From Tamarix chinensis (Eukaryota > Streptophyta > Magnoliopsida > Caryophyllales > Tamaricaceae): a stretch of DNA of 64,000 nucleotides. The translations under genes were made by a program, and so were the position numbers. This document shows positions 48,465-61,300 of the stretch, one piece after another (the stretch's first letter is position 1; each line of letters starts with the position of its first letter). The notes under the pieces were generated by a model. That model searched no databases, was not told the origin of the DNA, and was given only the letters and a program-made list of their open reading frames with translations. The DNA is taken from positions 146,588,859 to 146,652,858 of the forward strand of contig CM060171.1 in assembly GCA_030549775.1 (NCBI GenBank). The letters are read 5' to 3'.

Positions 48465-51400
48465 TATAATACCCCCATTTTTCACTACCAAAAAATTTGT
48501 TAAAATAAGTTGCAGAAGTAGAAAATACCTAGGAAAAATGGGGTGTTATTTCCGTACCAAAAATAGAATAGATATCCACTACCTAACTTATATCACATAC
48601 AAGGCTAAACCATTTAAATACTTAAAATAATAGATTGCACAAGATAACATTTTAATTTAAACAACTTCGAAGAGTGTTTACAACGGAGGAATCTAACGGG
48701 TTCGGATCAAATCATTACAAATTACATGTGAATAAAGTAAGGGGCTACAAAACATAAGTTAAGGCATGTCACCCAAATTAAAGCTATGGTATGCTACAGA
48801 CCCCAATGAAACCTTCCAAATATCCTTTCTCACAAGTCTTGACCCAATTGAGGTAGGCCCTTTACTAGCCATCCCCAAAGACCTGCATATGACTCTCTAC
48901 TTGTGGAAATGAGTAGGTGACCAACAAACAGGTATATTAGTACACTACGTAGTGAGTAAGCTAAGTTTCACCCTTAATGTATACAAGTAGGATAACTTAC
49001 CATACATGAATATAAATTACGCTATGCATCATGATAAGACTATATATAAAGGTAAAAGTGCATAAGGATATGCTATCATATACAATTCCAACAAGCATAA
49101 TGCATCATGCTTAGATTCACAACCTTCTCACATAAACACTCATATATGTAATAGTAAACAGTATCCAAGAACCCTTAAGGTTATTTCCAATTATCCAATT
49201 CCTTTAGGATTTTCCATTCATTTATCCATGTATGTGATAGGTTAATCACTCAATCAATATTTTATACCATATCCAATTTGTCAAGTGCATACATATGCTT
49301 TATTTAGTTTGATCAATCATATCATTACTTTCATTTCTTAACTAGTCATTAACCATTTACTAGGTCACCATTCATAATTATCAACCAATACTTACCATCT
49401 ATATTTTATTAACATCGAGCGATGGACTATGCACCACCCCATGGTCTTACATACCATAGATGTCTATCCAAATAATGGACATAAATTGCATGACAAAGCT
49501 AATCACCAAGTGGACATAAGTTCAGCCAAAGCCAATCACCAAAATGGACATAAGTCTAGGTTGAAGCCAACCACCTAGGTAACCAGACTCTTTAGTATCG
49601 ATTCCCTCTAGGACATCATTAGTGTCTAGAGTAGGTAAGGCACCGAGACCTCTCAGGATCTTGCCTGAAGGCGTCAAAAATGCCCAAAGTTATACTAATC
49701 CCCTATAGCTAATCAAGGATTGGGTAACCTAGACCTATACTCAACTCGACTTTCTTTTGCTTTACATGATTAGTGTTTTATTCATAAATATGGGTGATCA
49801 TACAAGTCTCATACAAAGCAATCAAGTCAATTTTCATATTAATCCATATTAATCCTTTCCTTTCCATTTTTTCCAACCATGTGAGTTTTACATTTATCCT
49901 TAGCCAATATTATTTGTAACCACCATTATATTTAATTCCATCCCAAGTAAAGTTTCATTACTCTTTTCTCAATAGCCTCACTTATCATAAGTGAAATTTC
50001 CATTTAGTCCTTTCATTACTCATATAGTATACCATATCCTATGATCCATTTTGATATTTTTAATTAGGCCAATAGTCCATGATAAAATCTATATTTTATC
50101 CCATTAATAACTATGGTATAGTATCAATCATAATCTCAAAGCATAACCAAACCAAAAAGAAGCAAATTAAGCAAACTAGTTGAACTAATCAATCGATCTG
50201 GCCCAACTAGTCGATTGGTTTGGGTTTATTAATTGATTGGTTTGACTCAACCATACCATGCTTTCCTCAAACTGGTAGATTGATTTGGGTAAACCATTTG
50301 ACCATTCTTAGGCCAGTTGATTGGTTTTAGCAAACCATTCGATGGGTTTAAACAGAGAGCAATACCAAGGTCTCTGCAAGCATACTAGTTGATGGGTTGG
50401 GTCAACCAGTAGATTGTTCTAGGAATCAATCAATAGATTTGCTCTAATACAACACCAAATCACAAATTTTATGCAGATTCTTTGATATAAATCCTCTAGC
50501 TAGATTAAAGCATATATCAACACTAACTAATATATTTCCAACCAAATTAACATGAATTTCTCAACATGAGATCATCATAGTCTACTTTACCCATTTTCAT
50601 GCTTTTTACTCAAATCATGTCATTTAAGCATCCAAATCATATATACAATTGCATTTATTCATGCCAACATGCAACAATCAACTAAAGATAACACCTAGCA
50701 TTCAAGAACACTTGCTAAACATTTTAGAAGTAAGAACCACTTACTTGATGCAGGCAAAATCCTCTTTAAATATAAATTATAACTGTAGGAAATTCTCAGC
50801 TTTGAAAACCACATGAGGCCAAAAATAGAGAAAGAGTTAACCTAAGTTACTCAACTTTTTCCCATAATCTAACTCTACCTTACTTGATAATTGAAATAAC
50901 AAATACCTAGAGACAGGATCAAAAGAGTGTGCAAAAATAGATTGACAAGGCTCGAAGTGTGGAGGAAAGAGAGGGAATGCAAGACTTAGGAAAATTCTAT
51001 AGCTGAATGAAAGTGAACTACAGGGATGATTGGAGCTATTTATAGCTAAATAATCAAAGGAAACTACTGAAAGTTTAGAAATTGACTCAAAATTCTACCT
51101 TTGACCATTTGAATTTGATTAGAATGGGTAGTGTTTGTCAGGATTTTTTGACATCTTCTCTAGAGCTCAAATGGTGTTTCTGGTGAATTCAGGTCAATTA
51201 GACTAGAATTAGTATTCACAAATGGAGTAATAGATAGTTTGCATAGAAGGAATCTTCTAGTTACTCAGAAGCACGCGTGAGATTGAAGCATTGAATCTCA
51301 TAATCGTGTAGAGGAGAGAGGAGGAATAAGATAATGCTGAGGTCATCTCTCCCTTTCATTTGTCTCACTCGACCTTAAGATCAAATCAAGGTAACATTTT

Positions 51401-51831
51401 GGGTTAAATGCGTCATAAAAATGGTTAGGAATCTCTTAGGGACAATCTCACATGGGTTGGTAAGGTTCTAATTTAGTGTAAGGAATTTTCCAGAAAAATC
51501 AAGCTAAAAAATGTGACCAGCTCAACAAACCAGTTGATGGGTTTGGGTCTACCAGTTGACTATTCAACCACTAGTCAATCAGTTTCACACAACTAGTTGA
51601 TCAGTTTAGTTGAGGAACCCAAATTGGATGAAACAACAAACCAGTTAATCAGTTTATGGAACCAGTCGATGGGTTTGTCTGCAAAACTCAATAAACTTCA
51701 TTTTTCAACATGATTTTCAATTAAAACTTTATACCAAACTAAATCATAACATTAAATCAAAATCAAAGGCCTAAAATTTGACAAAAATTCTCTTTCAACC
51801 ATCATACAAAAATGTGGAGTATTAGAATAAG
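48460..51831 (-). mobile_element. Solo LTR (48465-51826), target duplication ATAAG
   Basis: The left end is TATAATACCCCC and the right end GTGGAGTATTAGA. They are flanked by ATAAG at 48460-48464 and 51827-51831, a perfect 5 bp duplication. Its internal CAATCGAT/GACTAGTT-type repeats (50165-50450, 51525-51680) mark it as the inverse-orientation relative of the solo LTR at 1470-4896. The two have nearly equal lengths (3362 and 3427 bp). No coding domains are seen. Confidence 0.78.
50165..50450. repeat. Degenerate repeat cluster, ACTAGTCGATTGGTTTGGG type
   Basis: Repeated CAATCGATCTGG, CTAGTCGATTGG and AATTGATTGGTT motifs. A further group lies at 51525-51680. It is the counterpart of the cluster at 2845-3330. 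Confidence 0.65.
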
Positions 51832-53531
51832 TCTTATCTTGAAACCCTAAGTGTGGTAGCATGACCTATGGATTTGATTAAGTATGAAAAATGGGTAATG
51901 AATGTGTTTAATTTTTATGGCAGCATACTAAATTAAAGGTGGAAAATTAATGATGTCAAATTTGTAGGGTTTTGTGGGAATATGGGGGTATTGTGTCTAT
52001 CTTAATGGTGTTTTCAACATTTTATGATAATGTGGAAAATAGTTATGGCATTATCATATTTGAGGGTTGTATAAATTAATTTATAATTAATATGATCAAA
52101 TATTAGTTGAGTAGGATATGAATTATCTAAAATGAGACTTTGAGGAGTAGGGCATTTTGGTTAATATGGATTAGTATGGACTTTTTGTGTTTCTAGAGTG
52201 GAAATGGATTTAAGATATGATAAGTATATTACATGAAATGTTCAGGATAATTATGAGTATCATAATTTTACGAAAATGATTTAAATTAGAAATAATAACC
52301 CTAGAGGAAGGCTCGTTATCTTATGTGTAAGACATTGGAGTTAGATATTGATTTTTAAATATGATGTCGATAATTTTATTTTATGATGGTGCACTAAATT
52401 GGGTGACAGAATGAGTCTTATGGAATAAATTATGCTTATATTGTGAAATTAGGATTTTGTAGGGGAGTTTTGATGTTTTTCCTTAGGGAATGTCCTAAAA
52501 CATCATCTGATTGTGTTTCTTTTTATGCCTTGTTTATTTATGCTAATTTTGGTTCATGTGCCTTACATATTTATATTTATTTCCTTATGATGAAATTGAG
52601 ATAAACAATAGTTTAATAAGGTATTCATTAATTAAAGCGAAACATCACATAAATTAGGATTGAGGTGTTGAGTTCGTTCCACCGGCTGATAATAATGACT
52701 CAGGAGTATTTTTGAAATATCCCAAAACCCTAATTTAGAAAATTATAAGGATTTATTAGGGATAATAATTAAATAAACTATTTTATTAAAATAAAGGGGA
52801 TTAATTAAGGCAAATCAAGAGGAAAATAATAAACAATTTAATTAGAAAAAAATTAGGGTGTTTTGCTAATTAAAATAGAATTTAGGAATTTTTTTCAAAA
52901 TATCCCAATTTAATCAAAAAGGGAATTTAATTATTATTTTAAATGATTAAAAAGATCAAAATATTCTAAACAACCCAACCAATCCTTTATTTCTCCTTTT
53001 CCATTTTTTTCCTATTTCTTTCTTTTCCCTCCTTTCTCCTTTCTTTTTTTCCTTCTTCCCCGATTTGGGCCAACCCCTCACGGCCCAAAAACCTTTCTAT
53101 TTTGTTTTCTCATTCGGTGTGGCCTAAGCCTATACACCTCTCCTCTTTTTTTTTTCCTCCCGTCGCCAGCTTGATCGACCCTTTTTTTTCTATTCTTTCC
53201 TCCTTGGACTACCCGCTCCAACCCTTTCCCCTTCCTTCTCCCCTTGCATGACCTGTAACCCCGACCTACAACCCGATTTCGTTGGTAACCACCAACCCCA
53301 TGACTGGTCGTCCTTTCCCTCTCTCCCCCTGTAGTTTTCTTTCCATTTTTGACCCAACCAAGCCTTCTCCCTCCTCACGCATGCCTGCCCCTTTCCTTTC
53401 TCTCCCCCGACCACAAACCTCTCCTTGCTATGGCAGACCTGCGCCGGCCTTCCACCGCCGATCGATGGTCCTGCCTCACCTGCCCCCCTCTTGTCCTCTT
53501 TCACCTCTGCCGTTTTCCTCTCTATTTGGCC

Positions 53532-53539
53532 TATAAATA
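53532..53539 (+). promoter_or_regulatory. Likely LTR TATA box (TATAAATA)
   Basis: TATAAATA in the context TTTGGCCTATAAATACCCC lies after a long pyrimidine-rich stretch, as expected for the U3/R promoter of an LTR. It also indicates the plus orientation. Activity is unknown. Confidence 0.5.
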
Positions 53540-54184
53540 CCCCAAAGGCAGCTATAATAAGGCTCCTTTGATTTGCAGCCCAAAAAACCAGCCCTTATGC
53601 CACCTCCTGATTAGATGACCGCCCCATCGCCGTCGCCTAGTGCCGTCGCTCGAGCCACCTACCAAACCGCTCTCTCCATCACCCTCCACCAAACTACACC
53701 TTCCACCACCCTCAATTCGCCTTGCACGAGCCACCCTAGCCATGTAAAGTTCATTTCCCGATCAGCCACACCTCCACCACCGCCACCCTTCCCATAACTA
53801 TTCTTCGCCAATTATGCCACAACCACCACCCCTCTACCCTCCAAAAAAACTAAGGGAACTTCCTCTACCTCCCCTACCTCCCTTTTTCCCTGCCTCCCTC
53901 TCCTTCTCCCTTCCTCTCCCTCCACCACCTTCGGCCACCACAACCGCCGTTGTGTGCCACCTCCTTTGGCTACACCACCACCTCCATTCCAACCCTCTCC
54001 ACCTAAGGCACCCACCACCACCACAATCACCCCTCATTCCCTCTCTCCTATCCTATACAATCATCTCTCCACCTCTCTTATCCTTCCACCGTTGCCGCCA
54101 CCGTCTCTAGGTGCATGGTACTCTAACTTCCTTAACCCCTAAATCCTTTTTATACAAGTGTTAGCAATTTTTAGTAGTTTTAAT

Positions 54185-54323
54185 AGTATTATTATTATTA
54201 TTATTATTCTATCATTATTATTACCTTTACCATTTTTATTATTTAACCTAACCTTATAATACTCTAACTAATATTATTATTAATGGTCGACAACTCTAAT
54301 ATCATTATGATTACCATTATTAC

Positions 54324-54360
<37 letters not shown>

Positions 54361-54554
54361 TATTATTATTATTATTATCATCATCATCATCATCATCATT
54401 ATTATTATCACTATTATTATTATTAATGCTAACTTTGGCATATTATCATTTTTATTATTATTGTAAATATTTGAATCCTTGTATTACTATTACCACTTCG
54501 ACTATTATTATTATTAGTATCATTCTGAAACTTATCATTATTAATAAGTACTAC

Positions 54555-54595
<41 letters not shown>

Positions 54596-54600
54596 GGGTT
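54185..54600. repeat. (ATT)n/(ATC)n microsatellite region
   Basis: Long ATT runs (54185-54210, 54320-54385, 54555-54596) with an ATC run at about 54378-54400. They are interrupted and lie just before the nested LTR inserts. The outer LTR resumes with similar TTATT-rich sequence at 59342-59480. Confidence 0.9.
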
Positions 54601-55279
54601 ACTTTGTCATTTGTAACGCCTCTAAAATTCATTACTAAAAATTTTCATTTTATTAAAAGAATTAGCAAAAGTGAAATAATAAAATTGTGAATTTCGGGGA
54701 TATTACCGCCACATTTAGTACCAGATCGGTTCACTTCTATCGTTTTAGTACCAAGGGCTAAGGCTGAAAGAGTAAATTACAATTTACAAGACACTCAAAC
54801 CATATTTAAATCAAATTAGCATAATAAACACTTTATAAGAATATAATCCACCAATCGTGGTTAGAAGAAAAAAAATCACATTTAAACTAAGGGTCAAAAA
54901 GAGAAAGATTACAACCCTAGGAATTTTCTAATAGTTCCTTATGCTCTTTTCCATTGTCCACTTGAATAACAACTAAAATGGACCTACAAGGGACATTACC
55001 CATTGAATAGGCAGGGGCCCCACGAATGGAACCCTTCAGTACTGTGGTATTGAGTAATCCTTTAAAACACACTAAAAAATAGGCCCGCAGTGCAACACAT
55101 GATACAAAACTATATACATATATAATAACACGTGCATACATAACATTCACATACTTAACAAGTCTGTCAAATATTAATAGGTCAAAAATGTACAACCAAT
55201 ACTTCTGGACCTTAAGCCATTAGTCCATCATTATTCAATAGTCTCTTGGATTGTATATCCATGTGAGTGTGGGAATCCA

Positions 55280-55710
55280 ACTATTATAGTTGGTGGACCA
55301 AATTACATACGGGACAGAATACTCCTAACCACTATTATTGTCGGTGGATCGGTCTCTAGGGCATAAAGCTCTTGGCCACTATTATTCGCTGGTGGACTGG
55401 TCTGGCCCCGACTTATATGGTATTCCATTATAAGTGATTAGTATTTTTCATTATTTTTTCACATCCAAATTAGATTTATTGAGCTCGGGATTCCCCACTA
55501 CTATAGCCGGTGGGCGGGAATACATATATAAACATCATCCAAGGCAAAACGCTATTGGGCACTATTATATCTGTTGGATCTGTACTCATAAACATCTTCT
55601 AGGGTAACATGCTCTTGAGCCACTATTATATCCGGTGGATTGGTACTCATAAATATCTTCTAGGGCAACACGCTCTTAGGCCACTATTATATCCGGTGGA
55701 TCGGTACTCA
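55280..55710. repeat. LTR-internal minisatellite, about 7-8 units
   Basis: Units of about 50-60 bp with CACTATTATATCCGGTGGAT, a GGTACTCATAA block and TAGGGCAACACGCTCTTGG. It has more units than the related array at 26030-26350, mainly through the ATATCCGGTGG variant. Confidence 0.8.
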
Positions 55711-56599
55711 TGATATAATTCAACTGGACCTGACTCATTAGTCTTTTACTTTCATGATTAGTGTTTTCCCTTTTAATCATCACATCAGTTCCATTTATTT
55801 GCCTCGGAGGGGAGATCAAGGTCTCGGGACACAAAGGTACACTAGTCATACCGGTGCATACAATCTACTTAGTACCCTTCAACTATCAACCCAAGGATGC
55901 AGATGTACCCTAGTCGTACTGGTGCATACAGCTACTTAGTACCCTACTGACAATGAAACCTAATCCATAAGTATTCATACCTTCTAAGTAGGTCCGTAGA
56001 GCTAGATAGAGTAAGATGTAGGGCCTGGCTGGGTCACAAAGGCACACCAACAAATACCAGAATAACCGTGGGGTAAACCACGTCTTTAGGGTAGCAATCT
56101 CTAAAGAGCCACCATTCCCTAATCTCGAGGTCTTCACTTTAATTATTAGTGTCTTAATTAAGGTGATCAAGAGAAGTAAAACCATTAGATACTTATTCAC
56201 TTTCAATCGTTTTGATATCATTAGGTATTCCTTACTCATACGGTTATCTAAGATAACTTAGAGGAATCATTAAGGCCATCATAATCTTATCCGATTCTGA
56301 TTTAAGATCCGTTCTAGTGATACTTACTATTTGTCAAATACCCTTATCTTGCTATTCAGTATTACTTGAGTCTTATTACAAAACTCTATTATCACAACGA
56401 TATATTTGATACGTGTTACTGATTTACCCCTTGCTGGTATAATTATTAAGTCTTCCCTTCTTTACCTACCAATTTACCATATTACCCTTCATGTTGCATA
56501 ATTACCAAATTACCCCTTACTCGGTTTAGGTTACCAAGTTATCTCCCACACTTATTAGGTTACCAATCACTCTTCATAATGTTACACTTGTCATATTTT

Positions 56600-57060
56600 C
56601 CATTTGGTTGGTTAGATTACCAAATTGCCCTTCTCCGTTACCATAATTACCAAATTACCCTTCTCTATTATCATAATTACCAAATTACCCTTTAGATGGT
56701 TAAATTGCCATTTACCCTTCTCCATTATTATAGTTACCATCTTACCCTTCTCCATTATTATATTTGCCATTTTACCATTCTCCATTATTATAGTTACCAT
56801 CTTACCCTTCTCCATTATTATATTTGCCATTTTACCCTTCTCTATTATTATAATTACCAATCTACCTTTCTCCATTATTATAATTATCATTTTATCCTTC
56901 TCCATTATAATAATTACCATCTTACCTTTCTCCATCATTATAATTACCATTTACCCTTCTCCATTATTATAGGTACCATCTTACCCTTCTCCATCATTAT
57001 AATTACCAATCTACCCTTCTCCATTATTATAATTACCATTTTACCCTTCTCTTCCAAACT
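56600..57060. repeat. 30-bp tandem repeat, TTACCCTTCTCCATTATTAT
   Basis: About 12-14 head-to-tail units of 30 bp alternate TTACCATC and TTGCCATT beginnings. Because 30 is a multiple of three, the array is open in several frames and yields spurious isoleucine-rich ORFs on both strands (56612-56950, 56625-57178). Confidence 0.9.
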
Positions 57061-57959
57061 TACCATAATATCATTATACTTACAAAATTATCATTTTACC
57101 CTTTACTTTCAAATTATCATAATATCATTTTACTTACAAAATTTCCATTTTGTCCCTTTACTTCCAAAATTACCATAATACCCTTTTACTTACAAAATTA
57201 CCATTTTGCCCTTATTACACCACTTTTATTAAATTATCATCACTACATGAATATTAATATTAATACCCCATTCTCATCATCTAATTCCACCAAATATTAT
57301 ATTTCCATATAATACTCATTAACATCCACACATATTAGGCAACACTCTTGCACACGACATATTGCTAAAATGTCCCTAGGGCTCACAATAACATTATTCA
57401 TGCATTAATGGTCCAATAACATAATATATCATGGATAAGTACTTAACATTTTCATTAATAACCAAACTTCTTCCTTAAGCATTATTTCCACACATAGCAC
57501 ATAAACTAGTAAGCTTTCCTTTTTATCAATCAATACAAGCAACTACATATATTATATTAAACAATATATATTATGCATAATAACATATTACAAACCCTAA
57601 TGTGCTAACATATATTTATCCATGCGTTTAAGTGGAGTTTAACGATTACCTTAATTTCCACAAAAATCGAACCTTACCGGTATCCCGGTTAAAGATTCAA
57701 GCTTTGATTAGCAAAACCAATACCTAAAAATAATATCAGTACTTATCATATTCAAAATAAGAAAGCCAAAAGCATAAGACTTTATAAAAACTTAATTAAT
57801 GAAATACTTAACTTAACTATTATTATACCTTAAAATTCATTAGCCAAATTAAACCAAGGAATGTAGAAACTCATGCTGCTCATGCAGCCGGATCTGCATG
57901 CATAGCAAGGGAAGAAAGGATAAAAAATGGCATAAAAGGAAGAAGGGGGAGCCAATTTT

Positions 57960-59040
57960 GGGTTAGGATTTTGGGGTTAGGAAAGAGGTCAGGTGGGGGA
58001 GAGTTAGGGTAAGGGAAGGGTGAAGGGGTGGAGAGGGGGTGTAGGTGGTGGTTGAGGATGGGTTGTTGGCCGCCAAGGGGGTGGTGGCAGCGGCACTGTG
58101 AAGGTGGCTGAGAAGGAACAAAAAGGGAGGAGGAAAATGAGGGGGTGAGGGGGTTTTTCTCGGCCAAGGGAAGTGAGGGGGTGGTAGGGGAGTTTACAAG
58201 GAGGGGTTTGGTGGTTTAGGTGGTGGCAGAGGCGGTGAAATGGCGGTGGAAGGAGGAGGTATAGGGTGGCTACCGAGAAGGGAGAAAAAGAAGAGGAGAG
58301 GAAGGAGGGGGGATGCAGGGTGGATCGAGGGGTGTGTGGTGGTGTAGGGATGAGGTCGAGGGTGGAAGAAGGTGGTGCTGGTGGCTGGTGAGGAGGAGGT
58401 AGTGGTAGAGGGGGTGGTGGTGCAAAAATAGGGGAAAAGGATGAAGGAGAAGAAAGGGAGAGGAAGGGATCGGGAGGAGGTAAGGGAGCTCGAGAATGGC
58501 TAGGGGAGGGGATCCGTCGGAGAAGAAAAAGGAGAGGAAGAGAAAGGGAAGCAGGTGGCTTGGTCGGGTGGTTGTAGGGTGGTAGGGAGAGGGAAGGAAA
58601 GAAGAGGAAAGGAAAGGCCATGCGTGGCTGGGGGTGTAGCGCTAGGTTGGTCTAAAATGGGGAAGAAAATGACCGGGGGGGAGGGAGAGTGGCAGGGAAG
58701 TAGGTGGTTGCAAGGAGGGTGGTCGGGTATGGTGGAGGAAAGGATGAAGAAGAAGGAGGGAGAAGGGATAAGGAAGAAAGTAGGCAAGGCGAGGGGAAAA
58801 GAAGACCCGCGTGGGCCGACCCGCTCAGGGAGGGAAGGAAAGAAAAGAAAAGAGAAGGGCTGGGCTGGGGGACACGTGCTAGAGAAGAATGAAGGAGGGA
58901 GGTGGTCCAGCGGCCTAGCATGTGGGGGGAGAAGAAGCAGGCCGGGGCTTGGCGGCCTGAAGGAAAGAAAAAGGAAAAAGAAAGAAGGGAGAAAAAAGGA
59001 GAAAGAAAAGGAAAAAAGGAAAAAGGAAAAGGGAAAATAA
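57960..59040. repeat. Purine-rich low-complexity tract (LTR leader, complement)
   Basis: Matches the tract at 31790-33010 in the related LTR. Long ORFs on both strands (58004-58621, 58555-59040) follow from base bias and have no domain. Confidence 0.8.
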
Positions 59041-60999
59041 AATAATGTAATTTATAAAATAATAGAATGTAATATTTTTGGTAGATAAATAAATTTAATA
59101 ATTTAATTTAATATATGGGTTTAAAAAGGTTAATTTTAAAAGAAATATTAGTTCGGGAATATATTCAACTAAAATAAGTATGATAAAATAAAAAAATATT
59201 TATTTTAATTTATTAAATATTTCTATCCAATTTTATATACTCAAAGGTCCATAAAATAATTAAATTAAATAAATTTAAAGGCTAAGTTATCCTAAAAGTT
59301 ATTTATTAAATTATAGGCTTTTAAAATTTTGGAGGATTACATTATTGTTAATATTACCAATGTCACTAACATTCCTATCATTACTAGCATTATTATTATT
59401 ATTATTAGTATCATTATTGTTACTACTTTAGTATTACAAATATCACTATTATTATTACTAAGATTTGGATTGTTATTAGTATTATCACTACAACTACTAT
59501 TATTATAAGCATTAGTAATATTAAACGTGTTATCCTTAATAATATGAATATCTCTATAATTACTTTAACATGAACCGATGTATCTACTAAGACCTACTTT
59601 GATTAGTAGTAACATGATTAACTACTTTAAGAATAATAACCCTACCTTTACTTATAAAATTACTATTTTCATTATTAGCCCTAATAGTAGGTTATGATAA
59701 GGGTAAGGTAGGAATAATGGTAATTTTGGCAAGAGGGAAGTTAACCTTTGGTATTTCCCTCTTATAGGTGAATCAAGTCAAAACTTTAAGGAGGCGTAGG
59801 AAAGTGCTCTAAGACCAGTGTCGTATTAGGTAAGGATGTGCCTAAGACCAACTACGTGTGTGTTATGTGCCTTGTATATCATGTGTTATGTTATGTCGTG
59901 TACTTTATGATTATAATGACTAATTACTTATAGCGCAGCTTGGAGTTGAGGTATGCCTATGTGAATTCCTTATGGCATGTGTATAATGAGTATATGTGTT
60001 ATGCTTATGATGTTATATGAGGTGAATCTCTAGGACATTCATGCTAGGAAGTTTAATAATATGGTATGGGATGAAAGGATAAAAAGGGAAAGAGGGGAAG
60101 TGAGTTGACTAAAGGGATATGATATTGATCTAATTATCTCATGACCCATGATGGGAAAAATAAAAGGAGGTTCTGATCAAAATGAACGAGGGATGTGAAT
60201 CCTGCATGGGAAAGTTATGGGGTTTGCATGGGATGGATGGAGTTTGCATGGGGATGATCTTTATGTGAAAAAAGTCATGCTAGAATGTAAGTAAGGTAAG
60301 GGAAGAGTTGTGGAGTGATTAGAGACTTTGGGAAAAAAATATAGTATGTAGGTTGGTATAAGGGTGTATAGGGGACCTGGTTAGGGTTTGGGAGGAAACC
60401 CTAATCTAAGGGGGAGTGTGAAAGTAAAAATAATTAAGGAAGAGTGAAGTATAGGATAAGAGCGGAAAATAATTATATGAAGGATGAGTTGCCATAGGGA
60501 TTAAGAGATGTTAGATGAAAAATAGAGAGGTGAATTGTGGGGGAAGGAAGGTGCTAGGGTTTGGAGTGGCCAACTAGAGTTCATGATTACATGTATAATT
60601 GGTGAGTAAAGTGATATTATTAGGGTTGAATCCAAATGAGATGATGTGTTGGGGGATAAAAGAAATAATGGTTGTGTAAGTTAGAGGAAGGTTGGGCCAC
60701 ATAGGTCCAATTAGCGTTTTAGGAGAAAACCCTAGAGGACGATAGTGAGTGGATTTAAATGTCATAAGGTGGTGGGCCTTAACCCACACCCTTAGGAGTT
60801 GGGTTTTCATTATGAGTAAATGGAAGGAGGAATATATGTTGGGGTGTGATAGGAGGTGCATAAGTCTTAAGAAATGGGATAGACCCTCTTGGGAGGATAG
60901 AAGTAGAAGGTTGGTGACATGCATGTCAAGGGTGAAATATTTATCGAATAAGACATGAATAAGGTACTAACCATTTAAAGAGGAAGATTGTTGAGCTAG

Positions 61000-61300
61000 G
61001 CCCAGACCAGTCCACTGACAAATAATAGTGGCCAGGAGCATTTTTCCCTACATGTTTCCGATCCACTGGCTATAATAGTGGGGGATTCCATGCTTAAAAA
61101 ACCAAAATAATGATGAAAAGACAAAGGAAAGACACTAAGTAATTACAGTGAAACACCATGAGAGTCGGGTCTAGACTGATCCACCAACGAATAATAGTGG
61201 CTAGGAGCATTTGCCCCGTAGACCTATCTACCAGCAATAATAGTGGTCAGGAGCGTTCTGCCCTGTAAGTTTCTAGTCCACTAGCTATAATAGCGGGGTT
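61000..61300. repeat. LTR-internal minisatellite in plus orientation
   Basis: ATCCACTGGCTATAATAGTGGG and CAATAATAGTGGTCAGGAGC-type units, the inverse of the arrays at 26030-26350 and 55280-55710. About five units are recognisable. Confidence 0.75.

Larger units (their letters stand above)
54607..59346 (-). mobile_element. Solo LTR (54612-59341) nested in the LTR at 52713-62028
   Basis: The left end TGTAACGCC and the right end GGAGGATTACA keep the canonical TG..CA. The flanks are TCATT (54607-54611) and TTATT (59342-59346), four of five identical. It is 4730 bp, collinear with the LTR at 25366-33334: the same minisatellite (55280-55710), TTACCAAATTACCC field (56600-57060) and purine tract (57960-59040). 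No internal domain. The insertion is in opposite orientation to its host LTR. Confidence 0.85.

Noticed and set aside
53190..54142. Cluster of overlapping ORFs on both strands after a TATA box
   Set aside because: C/T-rich leader of the solo LTR. The overlapping frames are all proline/serine or glycine/arginine rich, with no gene-like signal.
56600..57060. CRISPR-like regular array
   Set aside because: The units are contiguous and degenerate, with no unique spacers, inside an LTR in a plant nuclear genome. It is a minisatellite.
58004..59040. ORFs on both strands (205 and 161 codons)
   Set aside because: Same LTR leader composition artefact; no start context, domain or homology recognised.
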